A stretch of 64,000 bases of DNA from Flavobacteriales bacterium ALC-1 (GTDB lineage: Bacteria; Bacteroidota; Bacteroidia; Flavobacteriales; Flavobacteriaceae): contig ABHI01000001.1 in assembly GCA_000171875.1 (NCBI GenBank), positions 62,001-126,000 on the forward strand. The letters are read 5' to 3'. Both the position numbers and the translations under genes were made by a program. The number at the start of each line of letters is the position of its first letter. The first letter of the stretch is position 1. Shown one piece after another: positions 8,181 to 15,949 of this stretch. The notes under the pieces are model-generated. The model made no database searches and was not told the DNA's origin. It saw only the letters and a program-made list of their open reading frames with translations.

Positions 8181-9263
8181 ATGCATTATAAATTCTTAAT
8201 ATACATCTCTTACAGTTATGCTGTACCTATTGGAAATCCTTTAGAGTCAGAAATTTTGAACAGAGGATATGCTGTAAAATGGTTTAGTGATTTAGAAGAT
8301 GGGAAAAATGCATTACAAAGTAAAACTAACTTTTTAGACACCATAAATGATGTTATTGATTACGAGCCTCATATTGTTTTAGCCGCAACCAATGATGTAC
8401 CAGATTTTATTTCTGGAATGAAAGTGCAAATTTTTCATGGTTTTAATGCCCAAAAGCGACCTGAAGCAAACACTAGCTTTTCACATTTTAGAATTCGAGG
8501 ATTTTTTGATCTATACTGTACTCAAGGCCCCTCTACAACATCTGGTTTTAAAGATCAACAAAGAAAACATCCACATTTTGAAGTTAAGGAAACAGGTTGG
8601 AGTAAAGTAGACCCTTTATTTCCGATTGCTAAAAAAGAAGAAGGCAATATTCCCACAATAATTATTGCTTCCACGTTTACTAAACGTTTAAGCTTAGCAC
8701 TTAATGATGATGTTTATAATACAATAAAGCAGTTATCAAATTCTGGTAAATATAATTTTATGATGGTTTTGCATCCTAAATTACCAAACGAAACAAAAGC
8801 GAAATGGAAAAGTTTAAATGGCGATTACTTTATGTATTACAACACTACAGATTTAGTGCCTTTATTTAAAAAAGCAGATATTATGTTTGCTGATACAACA
8901 TCTGCTATTCAAGAATTTTTACTTCAGAAAAAACCTGTTGTTACGTACAGACATACTTTTAACCATAATTATTTAATAAATATCAAAACACCAGATGCTA
9001 TTGAAAGCGCATTTGATAAAGCACTTACAAGTCCAAAAGATTTGATTGAAAAAATAGAAATTTTCATTAATCAATTACACCCATATTTTGATGGAAAATC
9101 GAGTAAGCGTATTGTAGACACTTGTGTTTCTTTTTTGCATAAAGATAAAAGCTATTTAAAGAATAAACCTCTAAATTTGATTCGCAAATTTAAAATTAGA
9201 AAGAAGTTGAAATATTTTACATTTAAAAGCTACAATAAAGGGTTTACTATCACACTAAAGTAA
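8181..9263 (+). CDS. CDP-glycerol glycerophosphotransferase-like protein
   Basis: A 360-residue protein resembling the TagB/TagF-type polymerase domain, which transfers glycerol-phosphate (or related alditol-phosphate) from CDP donors. The supporting pieces are QIFHGFNAQKRPE (the H-G-x-x-x-K motif), DLYCTQGPSTTSGF, ETGWSKVDPLF, IASTFTKRLS, and the late block VLHPKLP followed by DIMFADTTSAIQEFLLQKKPVV, with the family's D-x-S/T-S donor-site pattern. The basic C-terminal end (RKFKIRKKLKYF) could touch the membrane. Its stop overlaps the next ATG by one base. The actual donor cannot be read from sequence. Confidence 0.8.
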   Translation: MHYKFLIYISYSYAVPIGNPLESEILNRGYAVKWFSDLEDGKNALQSKTNFLDTINDVIDYEPHIVLAATNDVPDFISGMKVQIFHGFNAQKRPEANTSFSHFRIRGFFDLYCTQGPSTTSGFKDQQRKHPHFEVKETGWSKVDPLFPIAKKEEGNIPTIIIASTFTKRLSLALNDDVYNTIKQLSNSGKYNFMMVLHPKLPNETKAKWKSLNGDYFMYYNTTDLVPLFKKADIMFADTTSAIQEFLLQKKPVVTYRHTFNHNYLINIKTPDAIESAFDKALTSPKDLIEKIEIFINQLHPYFDGKSSKRIVDTCVSFLHKDKSYLKNKPLNLIRKFKIRKKLKYFTFKSYNKGFTITLK

Positions 9264-10018
9264 TGAACAAAATTACCGCCATAATTCCAACAGGAAATGA
9301 AATTCACAATATAGAGCATGCTATTGAATCTGTAAGTTTTGCTGATGAAATTTTGGTGGTTGATAGTTATAGCAATGATGGTACTTTTAAAAAAGCACAA
9401 GAACTAGCTGATAGAGTTATTAGGAGAAAATATGAATATTCTGCTTCTCAAAAAAATTGGGCAATTCCTCAGGCAAAACATGAGTGGATTTTACTATTAG
9501 ATGCGGATGAACGTGTAACAACAGAATTAAAAAAAGAAATACAAGAAATTCTAAAATCACCACCAAAAAACATTGTCGCATTTTGGATGGGTAGAAACAA
9601 TCACTTTATGGGTGAACGTGTAAAATATAGTGGCTGGAGAAATGATAAAGTAATTCGTTTATTTAAAAGAGATTTTTGTATGTATGAAGACAAATATGTT
9701 CATGCTGAAATTATCGCAAATGGAAGTATTGGAAAACTGAAAGCTAAACTTTATCATAACACGTATATATCTATTGATAAATACATTGAAAAAATGAACC
9801 GCTATGCGTCATGGCAAGCCAAAGATTATGACAAAAAAACTGGGCTAATAACACCATATCATTTTGTTATTAAACCTTTTTGGGGATTTTTTAAACACTA
9901 TATTTTACAGAGTGGATTCAGAGATGGTTTTATTGGCTTTACCATAGGGTACCTTCAAAGTTATGTTGTATTTATGAGGTATGTAAAATTGTGGTTGTTA
10001 AGGCGAAAACGAAACTAA
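9263..10018 (+). CDS. Family 2 glycosyltransferase (WaaE/KdtX-like)
   Basis: A GT-A fold family 2 glycosyltransferase of 251 residues. The nucleotide-sugar site starts with ITAIIPTGNEIHNIEHAIESV, then DEILVVDSYSNDGT and the DxD-type LLLDADERV; the later FWMGRNNHFMGERVKYSGW, RLFKR and YVHAEI blocks match LPS-core WaaE/KdtX-like transferases. The C-terminal part may lie on the membrane (HYILQSGFRDG, then GFTIGYLQSYVVFMRY). It overlaps the previous gene by 1 bp and converges on the LPS-kinase-like gene with a 4-bp overlap, so the glycan operon ends here. Confidence 0.88.
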   Translation: MNKITAIIPTGNEIHNIEHAIESVSFADEILVVDSYSNDGTFKKAQELADRVIRRKYEYSASQKNWAIPQAKHEWILLLDADERVTTELKKEIQEILKSPPKNIVAFWMGRNNHFMGERVKYSGWRNDKVIRLFKRDFCMYEDKYVHAEIIANGSIGKLKAKLYHNTYISIDKYIEKMNRYASWQAKDYDKKTGLITPYHFVIKPFWGFFKHYILQSGFRDGFIGFTIGYLQSYVVFMRYVKLWLLRRKRN

Positions 10019-10776
10019 ACTTTTTTCCAAAATTTTAATCTCTTTTTTATGCGTTGCTTTCTAAGGTGCTTAGTCCGAAACTCTTCTGTTGATTGCCACA
10101 TTAGACTAAATACTTCATCATAAGACCTATTATAACACTTTGCATATTCATCACTCATGATCTCAACCATTTGCTTGTATTTAGACAATCTAGCAAAGTT
10201 TTTCATTCGTGTTTCAAAATTCATTTGACCAAATTTCATTCGGTTTAAATCCACCAAATAAAATTTATACTCATCACCTACTTTTTTTATCAAAGTATTA
10301 CCTGGCGAATGATCTAAAAACTCAATACCTTTTTCGTGCAAATCAAACGTAAACCGTGTAAAAGAACGAAGAATATTATCATAATCAGGGTAATTGAAGT
10401 CATTGATCAATTCTCGGTAGGTTAAATCGCAATCTAATTGTTGAGAGATATAATAACTCTTTTTAAAAAGCAGAAGTGTTTTTAACTCATAAAACGCAAT
10501 AGGTTCTGGTGTATCAATTCCCAATTCTTTAAGTTTTATTGCATATTCAAAAGAGCGCTGCGCTTTGCTTTTTCTTAAAAATTTGTACGCAATTTGATTA
10601 AAGATATTTGGAACTTTAAATGACTTAAAATTTAAAACGAGGTTATCTGTAGAAAATAATTTAAGCGAATTACGTTTTTGATTTCCAAATGGTTCTCCTT
10701 TAGAATCAAAATTTATGATACAGTCGTCTAAGTAATCTTTTAAAGCTAAATAGTTTGAATTAATCTCATAGTGCAT
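10015..10776 (-). CDS. Lipopolysaccharide (Kdo) kinase-like protein
   Basis: A 253-residue protein-kinase-fold enzyme of the LPS kinase (KdkA/WaaP/InaA) group, which phosphorylates inner-core sugars of LPS at the inner membrane. The catalytic loop reads FLDHSPGNTLI, with Asp and Asn in place; the metal-binding DLNRMKF takes the place of DFG; VLNFKSFKVPN is the probable beta-3 Lys region. Together with the GT2 gene it suggests a core-oligosaccharide locus. Its last four bases overlap the convergent GT2 gene. Transcription probably starts from TAATTTTG, just 4 bp before the ATG. Confidence 0.8.
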   Translation of the reverse strand: MHYEINSNYLALKDYLDDCIINFDSKGEPFGNQKRNSLKLFSTDNLVLNFKSFKVPNIFNQIAYKFLRKSKAQRSFEYAIKLKELGIDTPEPIAFYELKTLLLFKKSYYISQQLDCDLTYRELINDFNYPDYDNILRSFTRFTFDLHEKGIEFLDHSPGNTLIKKVGDEYKFYLVDLNRMKFGQMNFETRMKNFARLSKYKQMVEIMSDEYAKCYNRSYDEVFSLMWQSTEEFRTKHLRKQRIKKRLKFWKKV

Positions 10777-10780
10777 GCTG

Positions 10781-10788
10781 CAAAATTA
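10781..10788 (-). promoter_or_regulatory. -7 element (TAATTTTG) of LPS-kinase-like gene
   Basis: An exact TAnnTTTG on the minus strand followed by CAGC and the ATG. This is the same TAnnTTTG-CAGC-ATG arrangement as at 13351-13365, and it implies a nearly leaderless mRNA. Confidence 0.55.
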
Positions 10789-10844
10789 CAATTACTTTTT
10801 GTGTTTTAATGCCTATTTGATTTTAAAAGGTTGACTATCTATCG

Positions 10845-10852
10845 TATCTTTG
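10845..10852 (+). promoter_or_regulatory. -7 element (TATCTTTG) upstream of CCA-adding-type enzyme
   Basis: An exact TAnnTTTG, 26 bp before the chosen ATG at 10879, in the divergent gap from the LPS-kinase-like gene. Confidence 0.55.
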
Positions 10853-10878
10853 CGCAGCTAAAATAGCTTCTTAAATTG

Positions 10879-12303
10879 ATGAATCACAAACAAGCTTTAA
10901 AACACAATATATTTAACATTATATCTCAATCTGCTGGAGAATTACAAGTAGATTGTTATGTTATTGGTGGTTTTGTACGTGATTATTTATTAGATCGAGG
11001 TAGTGCAAAAGACATAGACATTGTTGCTATTGGTAGTGGTATAGAGCTCGCAAAACAAGTTGCAATAAATCTACCTAACAATCCAAAAGTTCAGATTTTT
11101 AAAACTTACGGCACTGCTATGCTTCGTCATGATGACATTGAAATAGAATTCGTCGGAGCACGTAAAGAAAGTTATTCTGAAGATAGCAGAAATCCTGTTG
11201 TTGAAAACGGGACACTACAGGACGACCAAAATAGACGTGATTTTACTATCAATGCTTTAGCCCTTTGTCTCAATAAAGAGAATTTTGGTGAGTTACTAGA
11301 TCCGTTTAATGGCATAAACGATTTAGATAAAGGTATTATCAGAACTCCTTTAAATCCAGATATTACCTATAGTGATGATCCGCTACGTATGATGCGAGCT
11401 ATCCGATTTGCAACACAACTCAATTTTAATATTGAGAGCGCTTCACTTAAAGCTATTACTGACAATAAAGACCGAATACAAATAATTACTAAAGAGCGTA
11501 TCGTTGTAGAATTGAATAAGATTCTTGAAAGCAAAACACCGTCAATTGGTTTTATTTTACTCGAAAAAACAGGACTTTTAGATTACATTTTACCAGAACT
11601 TACAGCGTTAAAGGGTATTGATGAAATTGAAGGCCAAAGACATAAAGATAATTTTTATCATACTTTAGAAGTGGTCGATAATATTGCCAAAACCACAGAT
11701 AATCTCTGGTTGCGTTGGGCTGCATTATTACATGATATTGGAAAAGCACCTACTAAAAAGTTCCACAAAAAAATTGGCTGGACATTTCATGCACATGAAT
11801 TTATAGGCTCTAAAATGGTTTATAAATTGTTTAAGCGTCTTAAGATGCCACTGAATGACAAAATGAAATTTGTCCAAAAAATGGTGTTTATGAGTTCTCG
11901 ACCAATTGTTTTGGCATCAGATGTTACTGATTCTGCTGTTAGACGACTTGTGTTTGATGCTGGTGATTATGTAGATGATTTAATGACGCTTTGCGAAGCA
12001 GATATTACAACTAAGAATCCTAAAAAATTTAAAAAATACCATAATAACTTTAAAGTTGTAAGAGATAAAATTATTGAAGTAGAAGAACGTGATCAAGTCC
12101 GTAATTTTCAACCACCAGTAACTGGTGAAGAAATTATGAAAGCTTTTAATTTAAAACCTTCAAGAGAAATAGGTATTATAAAAGAGGCCATAAAAGAAGC
12201 AATTTTAGAAGGTGATATTCCTAATGAGCATGAAGCAGCTTTTCAGTTAATGATCGAAAAAGGAAAAGAACTAGGTTTAAATAGTGAGCTTCAAAGCGAC
12301 TAA
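10879..12303 (+). CDS. CCA tRNA nucleotidyltransferase, HD-domain type
   Basis: Adds or repairs the 3' CCA end of tRNA. The head domain carries YVIGGFVRDYLL and the catalytic DIDIV, then RRDFTINALAL and DPLRMMRAIRFATQL, all class II nucleotidyltransferase signatures. After the neck and body comes a C-terminal HD phosphohydrolase domain (H at HTLEVVDNI, then AALLHDIGKAPTKKF). At 474 residues it matches the long bacterial HD-containing form. A TTG directly before the ATG could add one residue; I prefer the ATG at 10879. A split A-adding/CC-adding pair cannot be excluded without the rest of the genome. Confidence 0.92.
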   Translation: MNHKQALKHNIFNIISQSAGELQVDCYVIGGFVRDYLLDRGSAKDIDIVAIGSGIELAKQVAINLPNNPKVQIFKTYGTAMLRHDDIEIEFVGARKESYSEDSRNPVVENGTLQDDQNRRDFTINALALCLNKENFGELLDPFNGINDLDKGIIRTPLNPDITYSDDPLRMMRAIRFATQLNFNIESASLKAITDNKDRIQIITKERIVVELNKILESKTPSIGFILLEKTGLLDYILPELTALKGIDEIEGQRHKDNFYHTLEVVDNIAKTTDNLWLRWAALLHDIGKAPTKKFHKKIGWTFHAHEFIGSKMVYKLFKRLKMPLNDKMKFVQKMVFMSSRPIVLASDVTDSAVRRLVFDAGDYVDDLMTLCEADITTKNPKKFKKYHNNFKVVRDKIIEVEERDQVRNFQPPVTGEEIMKAFNLKPSREIGIIKEAIKEAILEGDIPNEHEAAFQLMIEKGKELGLNSELQSD

Positions 12304-12320
12304 GATTCAGAATAAAAAAA

Positions 12321-13337
12321 ATGAAAAACAACAACAAAAAAGTAATATACTGGCTACTCATAGGTTGTGCTCTTATTTTCATCATGGTAGTTGTTGGTGG
12401 CATTACTAGACTTACCCATTCCGGTTTATCCATTTCTAATTACAAACTGATATCTGGTACTATTCCTCCAATGAATGAAACTGAATGGAATGCAGCTTTT
12501 GATTTGTATAAACAATATCCAGAGTACCAAAAACTAAATTACAATATGAATCTCGATGAGTTTAAGGATATCTATTTCTGGGAATGGATTCATCGTGTTA
12601 TTGGTCGTTTTATTGGTGTAGTTTTTATTATTCCATTTCTTTTTTTCCTAGTTAAGAAACAGCTTTCAAAAGCTACAATTAAAAAATCTATTATTCTTCT
12701 AGTTCTTGGTGGATTTCAAGGGTTTTTAGGTTGGTATATGGTAAAAAGTGGTTTAGTTGACCAACCAGATGTGAGTCATTATAGACTTGCCGCACATTTA
12801 ACCACAGCATTTATAACCTTCGCTTATACATTTTGGGTAGCATTAGATTTAATATTTCCTGATAGAAAACAGATTGACAAAAAGTTTAGAAACTTTATCA
12901 GAATTGGACTAGTAATTCTAATCATTCAGATTATTTATGGAGCCTTTGTCGCTGGCTTAGATGCAGGTTGGATTCATAACCATTGGCCTTTTATGAATGA
13001 AGGCAAGCTCATTCACGAAACCGTTTACACAGAACAAAACCCAACCTATCTTAACTTAATTGAAGGTAAAAGCGGTGTACAATTTGTACATAGAACCTTA
13101 GCTTATATTGTTGTCATCCTTATACTATCAATATGGTATAAGGCAAAACGAATGCAATTAACCTCATGGCAAATCAAAGGCATTAATGGTCTTTTAATAA
13201 TGGTTGGCGTTCAATTTCTATTAGGTGTTTTAACATTGATATATGCTGTACCTGTCTGGTTAGGAGTATTACATCAAGTCGGTGCCTTTATTTTATTAAG
13301 TATGATGATTTTTACTCTACATCGTTTCAGTAAATAA
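12321..13337 (+). CDS. ctaA: Heme A synthase (COX15/CtaA family)
   Basis: An integral membrane protein of 338 residues that oxidises the C8 methyl of heme O to make heme A for cytochrome oxidase. About eight hydrophobic segments are visible, starting with VIYWLLIGCALIFIMVVVGGITRLTHSGLS. The four-helix heme-binding pattern is complete: EWIHRVIGR, HYRLAAHLTTAF, FVHRTLAY and VLHQVGAF supply the paired histidines. The long loop between the first two helices (IPPMNETEW, then YPEY) is typical of the COX15 branch. It lies 17 bp after the nucleotidyltransferase gene, so it probably shares that transcript by proximity only. Confidence 0.95.
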   Translation: MKNNNKKVIYWLLIGCALIFIMVVVGGITRLTHSGLSISNYKLISGTIPPMNETEWNAAFDLYKQYPEYQKLNYNMNLDEFKDIYFWEWIHRVIGRFIGVVFIIPFLFFLVKKQLSKATIKKSIILLVLGGFQGFLGWYMVKSGLVDQPDVSHYRLAAHLTTAFITFAYTFWVALDLIFPDRKQIDKKFRNFIRIGLVILIIQIIYGAFVAGLDAGWIHNHWPFMNEGKLIHETVYTEQNPTYLNLIEGKSGVQFVHRTLAYIVVILILSIWYKAKRMQLTSWQIKGINGLLIMVGVQFLLGVLTLIYAVPVWLGVLHQVGAFILLSMMIFTLHRFSK

Positions 13338-13350
13338 TTAAAAAATCACT

Positions 13351-13358
13351 TAACTTTG
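13351..13358 (+). promoter_or_regulatory. -7 element (TAACTTTG) next to start codon
   Basis: An exact TAnnTTTG followed by CAGC and the ATG at 13363, so the transcript would be leaderless or nearly so. Confidence 0.55.
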
Positions 13359-13362
13359 CAGC

Positions 13363-13878
13363 ATGATTTATAGATTTAGAGTTATACTAGATAACGATAC
13401 CGAAGATGATGTGTTCCGCGATATAGAAATTCGTGAAAGCAACACAATGGAAGACTTGCATAATACCATTACCCAATCCTTTGGTTTTGAAGGTATGGAA
13501 ATGGCTTCCTTTTATCTTAGTGATGATGAGTGGAATCAAGGTGAAGAAATTGCCATGATGGATATGAGTGAAGCTGGTAATGAAGTGAGAATGATGAATG
13601 AAACTACAATCAGTGATGTAGTACATGAAGCAGCTACGAAGTTAATCTACGTTTACGACTTTATGAATATGTGGACCTTCTATGTGGAGTTAGGTGAAAT
13701 TGTTGAAGAAGCTCAAGGTACGGATTACCCAAACTTAATGTATGTTCATGGTCAAATACCAGACCAAGCACCAGAAAAGACTTTTGAAGCTGAGGAAGAA
13801 GAAAATTTTAATGAGTTTGAAGATGATATTGATGTAGATGATTACAGTGACTTAGATTTTGATGAAAATTGGAATTAA
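13363..13878 (+). CDS. pRiA4b ORF-3-like protein
   Basis: A 171-residue acidic cytoplasmic protein of the plasmid pRiA4b ORF-3 family (PF07929-like). The N-terminus YRFRVILDNDTEDDVFRDIEI is the usual first beta-hairpin; then TMEDLHNTITQSFGFEG, MASFYLSDDEWNQG and YVYDFMNMWTFYVELGEI follow the family order. The last 35 residues are almost all Glu/Asp/Asn. These proteins turn up on chromosomes and mobile elements; their function is unknown and nothing mobile is seen beside this copy. It has its own promoter element and a terminator just downstream, so it is a single-gene unit. Confidence 0.75.
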   Translation: MIYRFRVILDNDTEDDVFRDIEIRESNTMEDLHNTITQSFGFEGMEMASFYLSDDEWNQGEEIAMMDMSEAGNEVRMMNETTISDVVHEAATKLIYVYDFMNMWTFYVELGEIVEEAQGTDYPNLMYVHGQIPDQAPEKTFEAEEEENFNEFEDDIDVDDYSDLDFDENWN

Positions 13879-13901
13879 AAAACTACATTTCTAAAATATT
13901 T

Positions 13902-13930
13902 AAAGCATCTTTTTGATGCTTTTTTTATTT
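13902..13930 (+). terminator. Intrinsic terminator after pRiA4b ORF-3-like gene
   Basis: A perfect 8-bp stem (AAAGCATC / GATGCTTT) with a T5 loop, followed by a T-run, 23 bp after the stop codon. Confidence 0.85.
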
Positions 13931-14037
13931 TCGTGTAACAAATAAAGACGACAATCGTCTTACCTACATAACCAATCATACCCAACTATAACATTTTAGT
14001 TATTAAAAGTTTCGTTGCGTATAAAAAATCAATCACT

Positions 14038-14940
14038 TTGGAGCCAATCCTTACAATCAACAATCTGACAAAAAAATTCGGCTATTTAACAGCCGTTAAA
14101 GACTTAAGTTTTACAATCAACAAAGGCAATGTTTATGGCATTTTAGGCCCAAACGGAAGTGGTAAATCTACCACTCTCGGTATTGTTTTAAATGTAGTCA
14201 ATAGAACTACTGGTGACTTTCACTGGTTTGATGGTAATACTACAACACATGATGCCTTAAAGCAAGTTGGTGCTATTATAGAGCGGCCAAATTTTTATCC
14301 ATATATGACGGCAGAGCAAAACCTAAAATTGGTTTGTAAAATTAAAGGAGTTGATCATAGTAAAATTGGAGAAAAGCTAGAGGTTGTAGGTCTACTAGAT
14401 AGAAAAGATCATAAATTTAAAACCTATTCGTTAGGTATGAAGCAAAGATTAGCCATTGCTTCTGCTTTACTTAATGATCCAGAAATTTTAATTTTAGATG
14501 AACCTACAAATGGTTTAGATCCACAAGGGATTCATCAAATTCGTCAAATTATAAAGGACATTGCTGCAAATGGCACCACCATTTTATTAGCATCTCATCT
14601 ACTTGATGAAGTAGAAAAAGTATGCTCACATGTTGTTGTATTACGCAAAGGTGAAAAATTATATTCTGGTCGTGTAGATGAAATGATTAGTAGTCATGGT
14701 TTCTTTGAATTAAAGGCAGAAAAGCATCAAGAACTTTTAAATCTTTTAGAAACACATTCTAATTTTGGAAATGTAAAAATCGAAGATGATTTAATCACAG
14801 CATTTTTAAACGACCCAATGTCAGCCGCTGACTTTAACAAATTAATGTTCGATAAAGGCATTCTACTTTCTCATCTTGTAAAACGTAAAGAAAGTTTAGA
14901 AGAGCAATTCTTACAATTAACTGACAACCAAGAAAATTAA
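14038..14940 (+). CDS. ABC transporter ATP-binding protein
   Basis: The ATPase of a two-component ABC-2 exporter of the BcrA type. Seen in order: Walker A GPNGSGKST, the signature region YSLGMKQRLAIA (the SLGMKQR variant common in BcrA-like ATPases), Walker B ILILDEPTNGLD and the switch His in LLASHLLDEVE. The length, 300 residues, is normal. The start is TTG: the homologous N-terminus EPILTINNLTKKFG follows at once and there is no in-frame ATG before PYMTAEQ. The preceding ATCACTTTGG resembles an imperfect -7 element. The permease gene begins 72 bp downstream. Substrate not predictable. Confidence 0.92.
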   Translation: MEPILTINNLTKKFGYLTAVKDLSFTINKGNVYGILGPNGSGKSTTLGIVLNVVNRTTGDFHWFDGNTTTHDALKQVGAIIERPNFYPYMTAEQNLKLVCKIKGVDHSKIGEKLEVVGLLDRKDHKFKTYSLGMKQRLAIASALLNDPEILILDEPTNGLDPQGIHQIRQIIKDIAANGTTILLASHLLDEVEKVCSHVVVLRKGEKLYSGRVDEMISSHGFFELKAEKHQELLNLLETHSNFGNVKIEDDLITAFLNDPMSAADFNKLMFDKGILLSHLVKRKESLEEQFLQLTDNQEN

Positions 14941-14954
14941 TATTCTAAGTGTTG

Positions 14955-14973
14955 CACTGAGCTTGTCGAAGTG
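14955..14973. repeat. Dispersed CACTGAGCTTGTCGAAGTG repeat
   Basis: It lies in the 72-bp gap of the ABC operon. The core TTCGACAAGCTCAGTG (reverse strand) is a short element I recognise as widely dispersed in Bacteroidota and other genomes. Its ends, CACT/AGTG, are complementary. Confidence 0.5.
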
Positions 14974-15012
14974 TTTTAAACTATAGAACCAATCAAATAA
15001 ACCAATCCATAT

Positions 15013-15840
15013 ATGTTACGTCTTGTACAATTAGAATTACAAAAACTTTGGCTTAATAAAACGAGTAAAGTCCTCATATTTATTTCTTTTATTCTTCCTT
15101 TTACGGTATTAATTTTATCGTCTATTAAAATCAATTTTTTCGGTTTTTTCACCTTAGAATTAGGAGAATTAGGTATTTTTAACTTTCCAATAATTTGGCA
15201 CATTACCACATTCTTTGCTTCATATTTTAAGTTTTTCTTTGCCATAGTCGTTGTAAGTATGATTGGGAATGAGTACAGTAATAAAACTTTAAAGCAAAAC
15301 CTTATTGATGGCTTAAGCAAAAAGGAATTTATCCTTTCTAAGTTCTACACTATTGTCTTCTTTTCGTTGTGTGCAACAGTACTAATTGGTTTAGCTACTT
15401 TCTTAATTGGTCTCTATTATTCGAGTTATACTGAAGCAACCATAATCTTTAGGGAAGTTGAATTCTTATTAGCCTATTTTGTTAAACTTGTTGGTTTCTT
15501 TAGTCTCTGTCTATTCTTTGGTATGTTATTAAAACGTTCGGCTTTTGCTTTGGCATTTTTAGTAGTGCTCTATATTTTTGAATGGATTGTGTTTTGGGGA
15601 GCGTATGAAGCTTTCGGCAATGCAGATACAGCTTTTAAGGTTAAAAACTTTATGCCTTTAGAGTCTATGTACAAACTTATAGACCAACCGATTCAGCGTA
15701 TTATAATGACTAAATTCCCTGAAAAAACAGATATCGCCTATGACTATGCTGTACATTGGTATGAAATTGCCATAGTTTTAGGTTGGACAGCACTTTTTAT
15801 CTTTTTATCGTACCGATTATTAAAAAAGAGAGATTTATAA
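15013..15840 (+). CDS. ABC-2 type transporter permease
   Basis: A 275-residue inner-membrane protein paired with the ATPase just upstream. About six hydrophobic segments are visible: two early (VLIFISFILPFTVLILSS and HITTFFASYFKFFFAIVVVSMIG), then the NEYSNKTLKQNLIDGLSKKEFILSK loop characteristic of ABC-2 permeases, then four more, ending EIAIVLGWTALFIFLSYRLL and a basic KKRDL tail. It makes an efflux or lipid/peptide export pair of unknown substrate. Its stop codon is directly followed by the promoter element for the next operon at 15841. Confidence 0.9.
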   Translation: MLRLVQLELQKLWLNKTSKVLIFISFILPFTVLILSSIKINFFGFFTLELGELGIFNFPIIWHITTFFASYFKFFFAIVVVSMIGNEYSNKTLKQNLIDGLSKKEFILSKFYTIVFFSLCATVLIGLATFLIGLYYSSYTEATIIFREVEFLLAYFVKLVGFFSLCLFFGMLLKRSAFALAFLVVLYIFEWIVFWGAYEAFGNADTAFKVKNFMPLESMYKLIDQPIQRIIMTKFPEKTDIAYDYAVHWYEIAIVLGWTALFIFLSYRLLKKRDL

Positions 15841-15848
15841 TATCTTTG
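15841..15848 (+). promoter_or_regulatory. -7 element (TATCTTTG) for the T9SS protein pair
   Basis: An exact TAnnTTTG immediately after the ABC permease stop. It implies a 5' leader of about 95 nt before the ATG at 15950, and that leader contains the hairpin at 15871-15918. Confidence 0.55.
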
Positions 15849-15870
15849 GTAGCAATTGCTATTTAGTTTT

Positions 15871-15918
15871 CAATACTAGACTAAGAACTTTTTAAGTTCT
15901 AATACTAGTTTGGTATTG
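15871..15918 (+). promoter_or_regulatory. Leader hairpin upstream of T9SS protein
   Basis: An imperfect long stem: CAATAC at the left pairs with GTATTG at the right, and an inner perfect stem AGAACTT-TTT-AAGTTCT closes it, with a bulge between. It has no U-run, so it is not an obvious terminator. It may protect the mRNA or control translation; this is inference from structure only. Confidence 0.35.
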
Positions 15919-15949
15919 ACTAGTGTATTTGTTATACACCAAAGCTATT

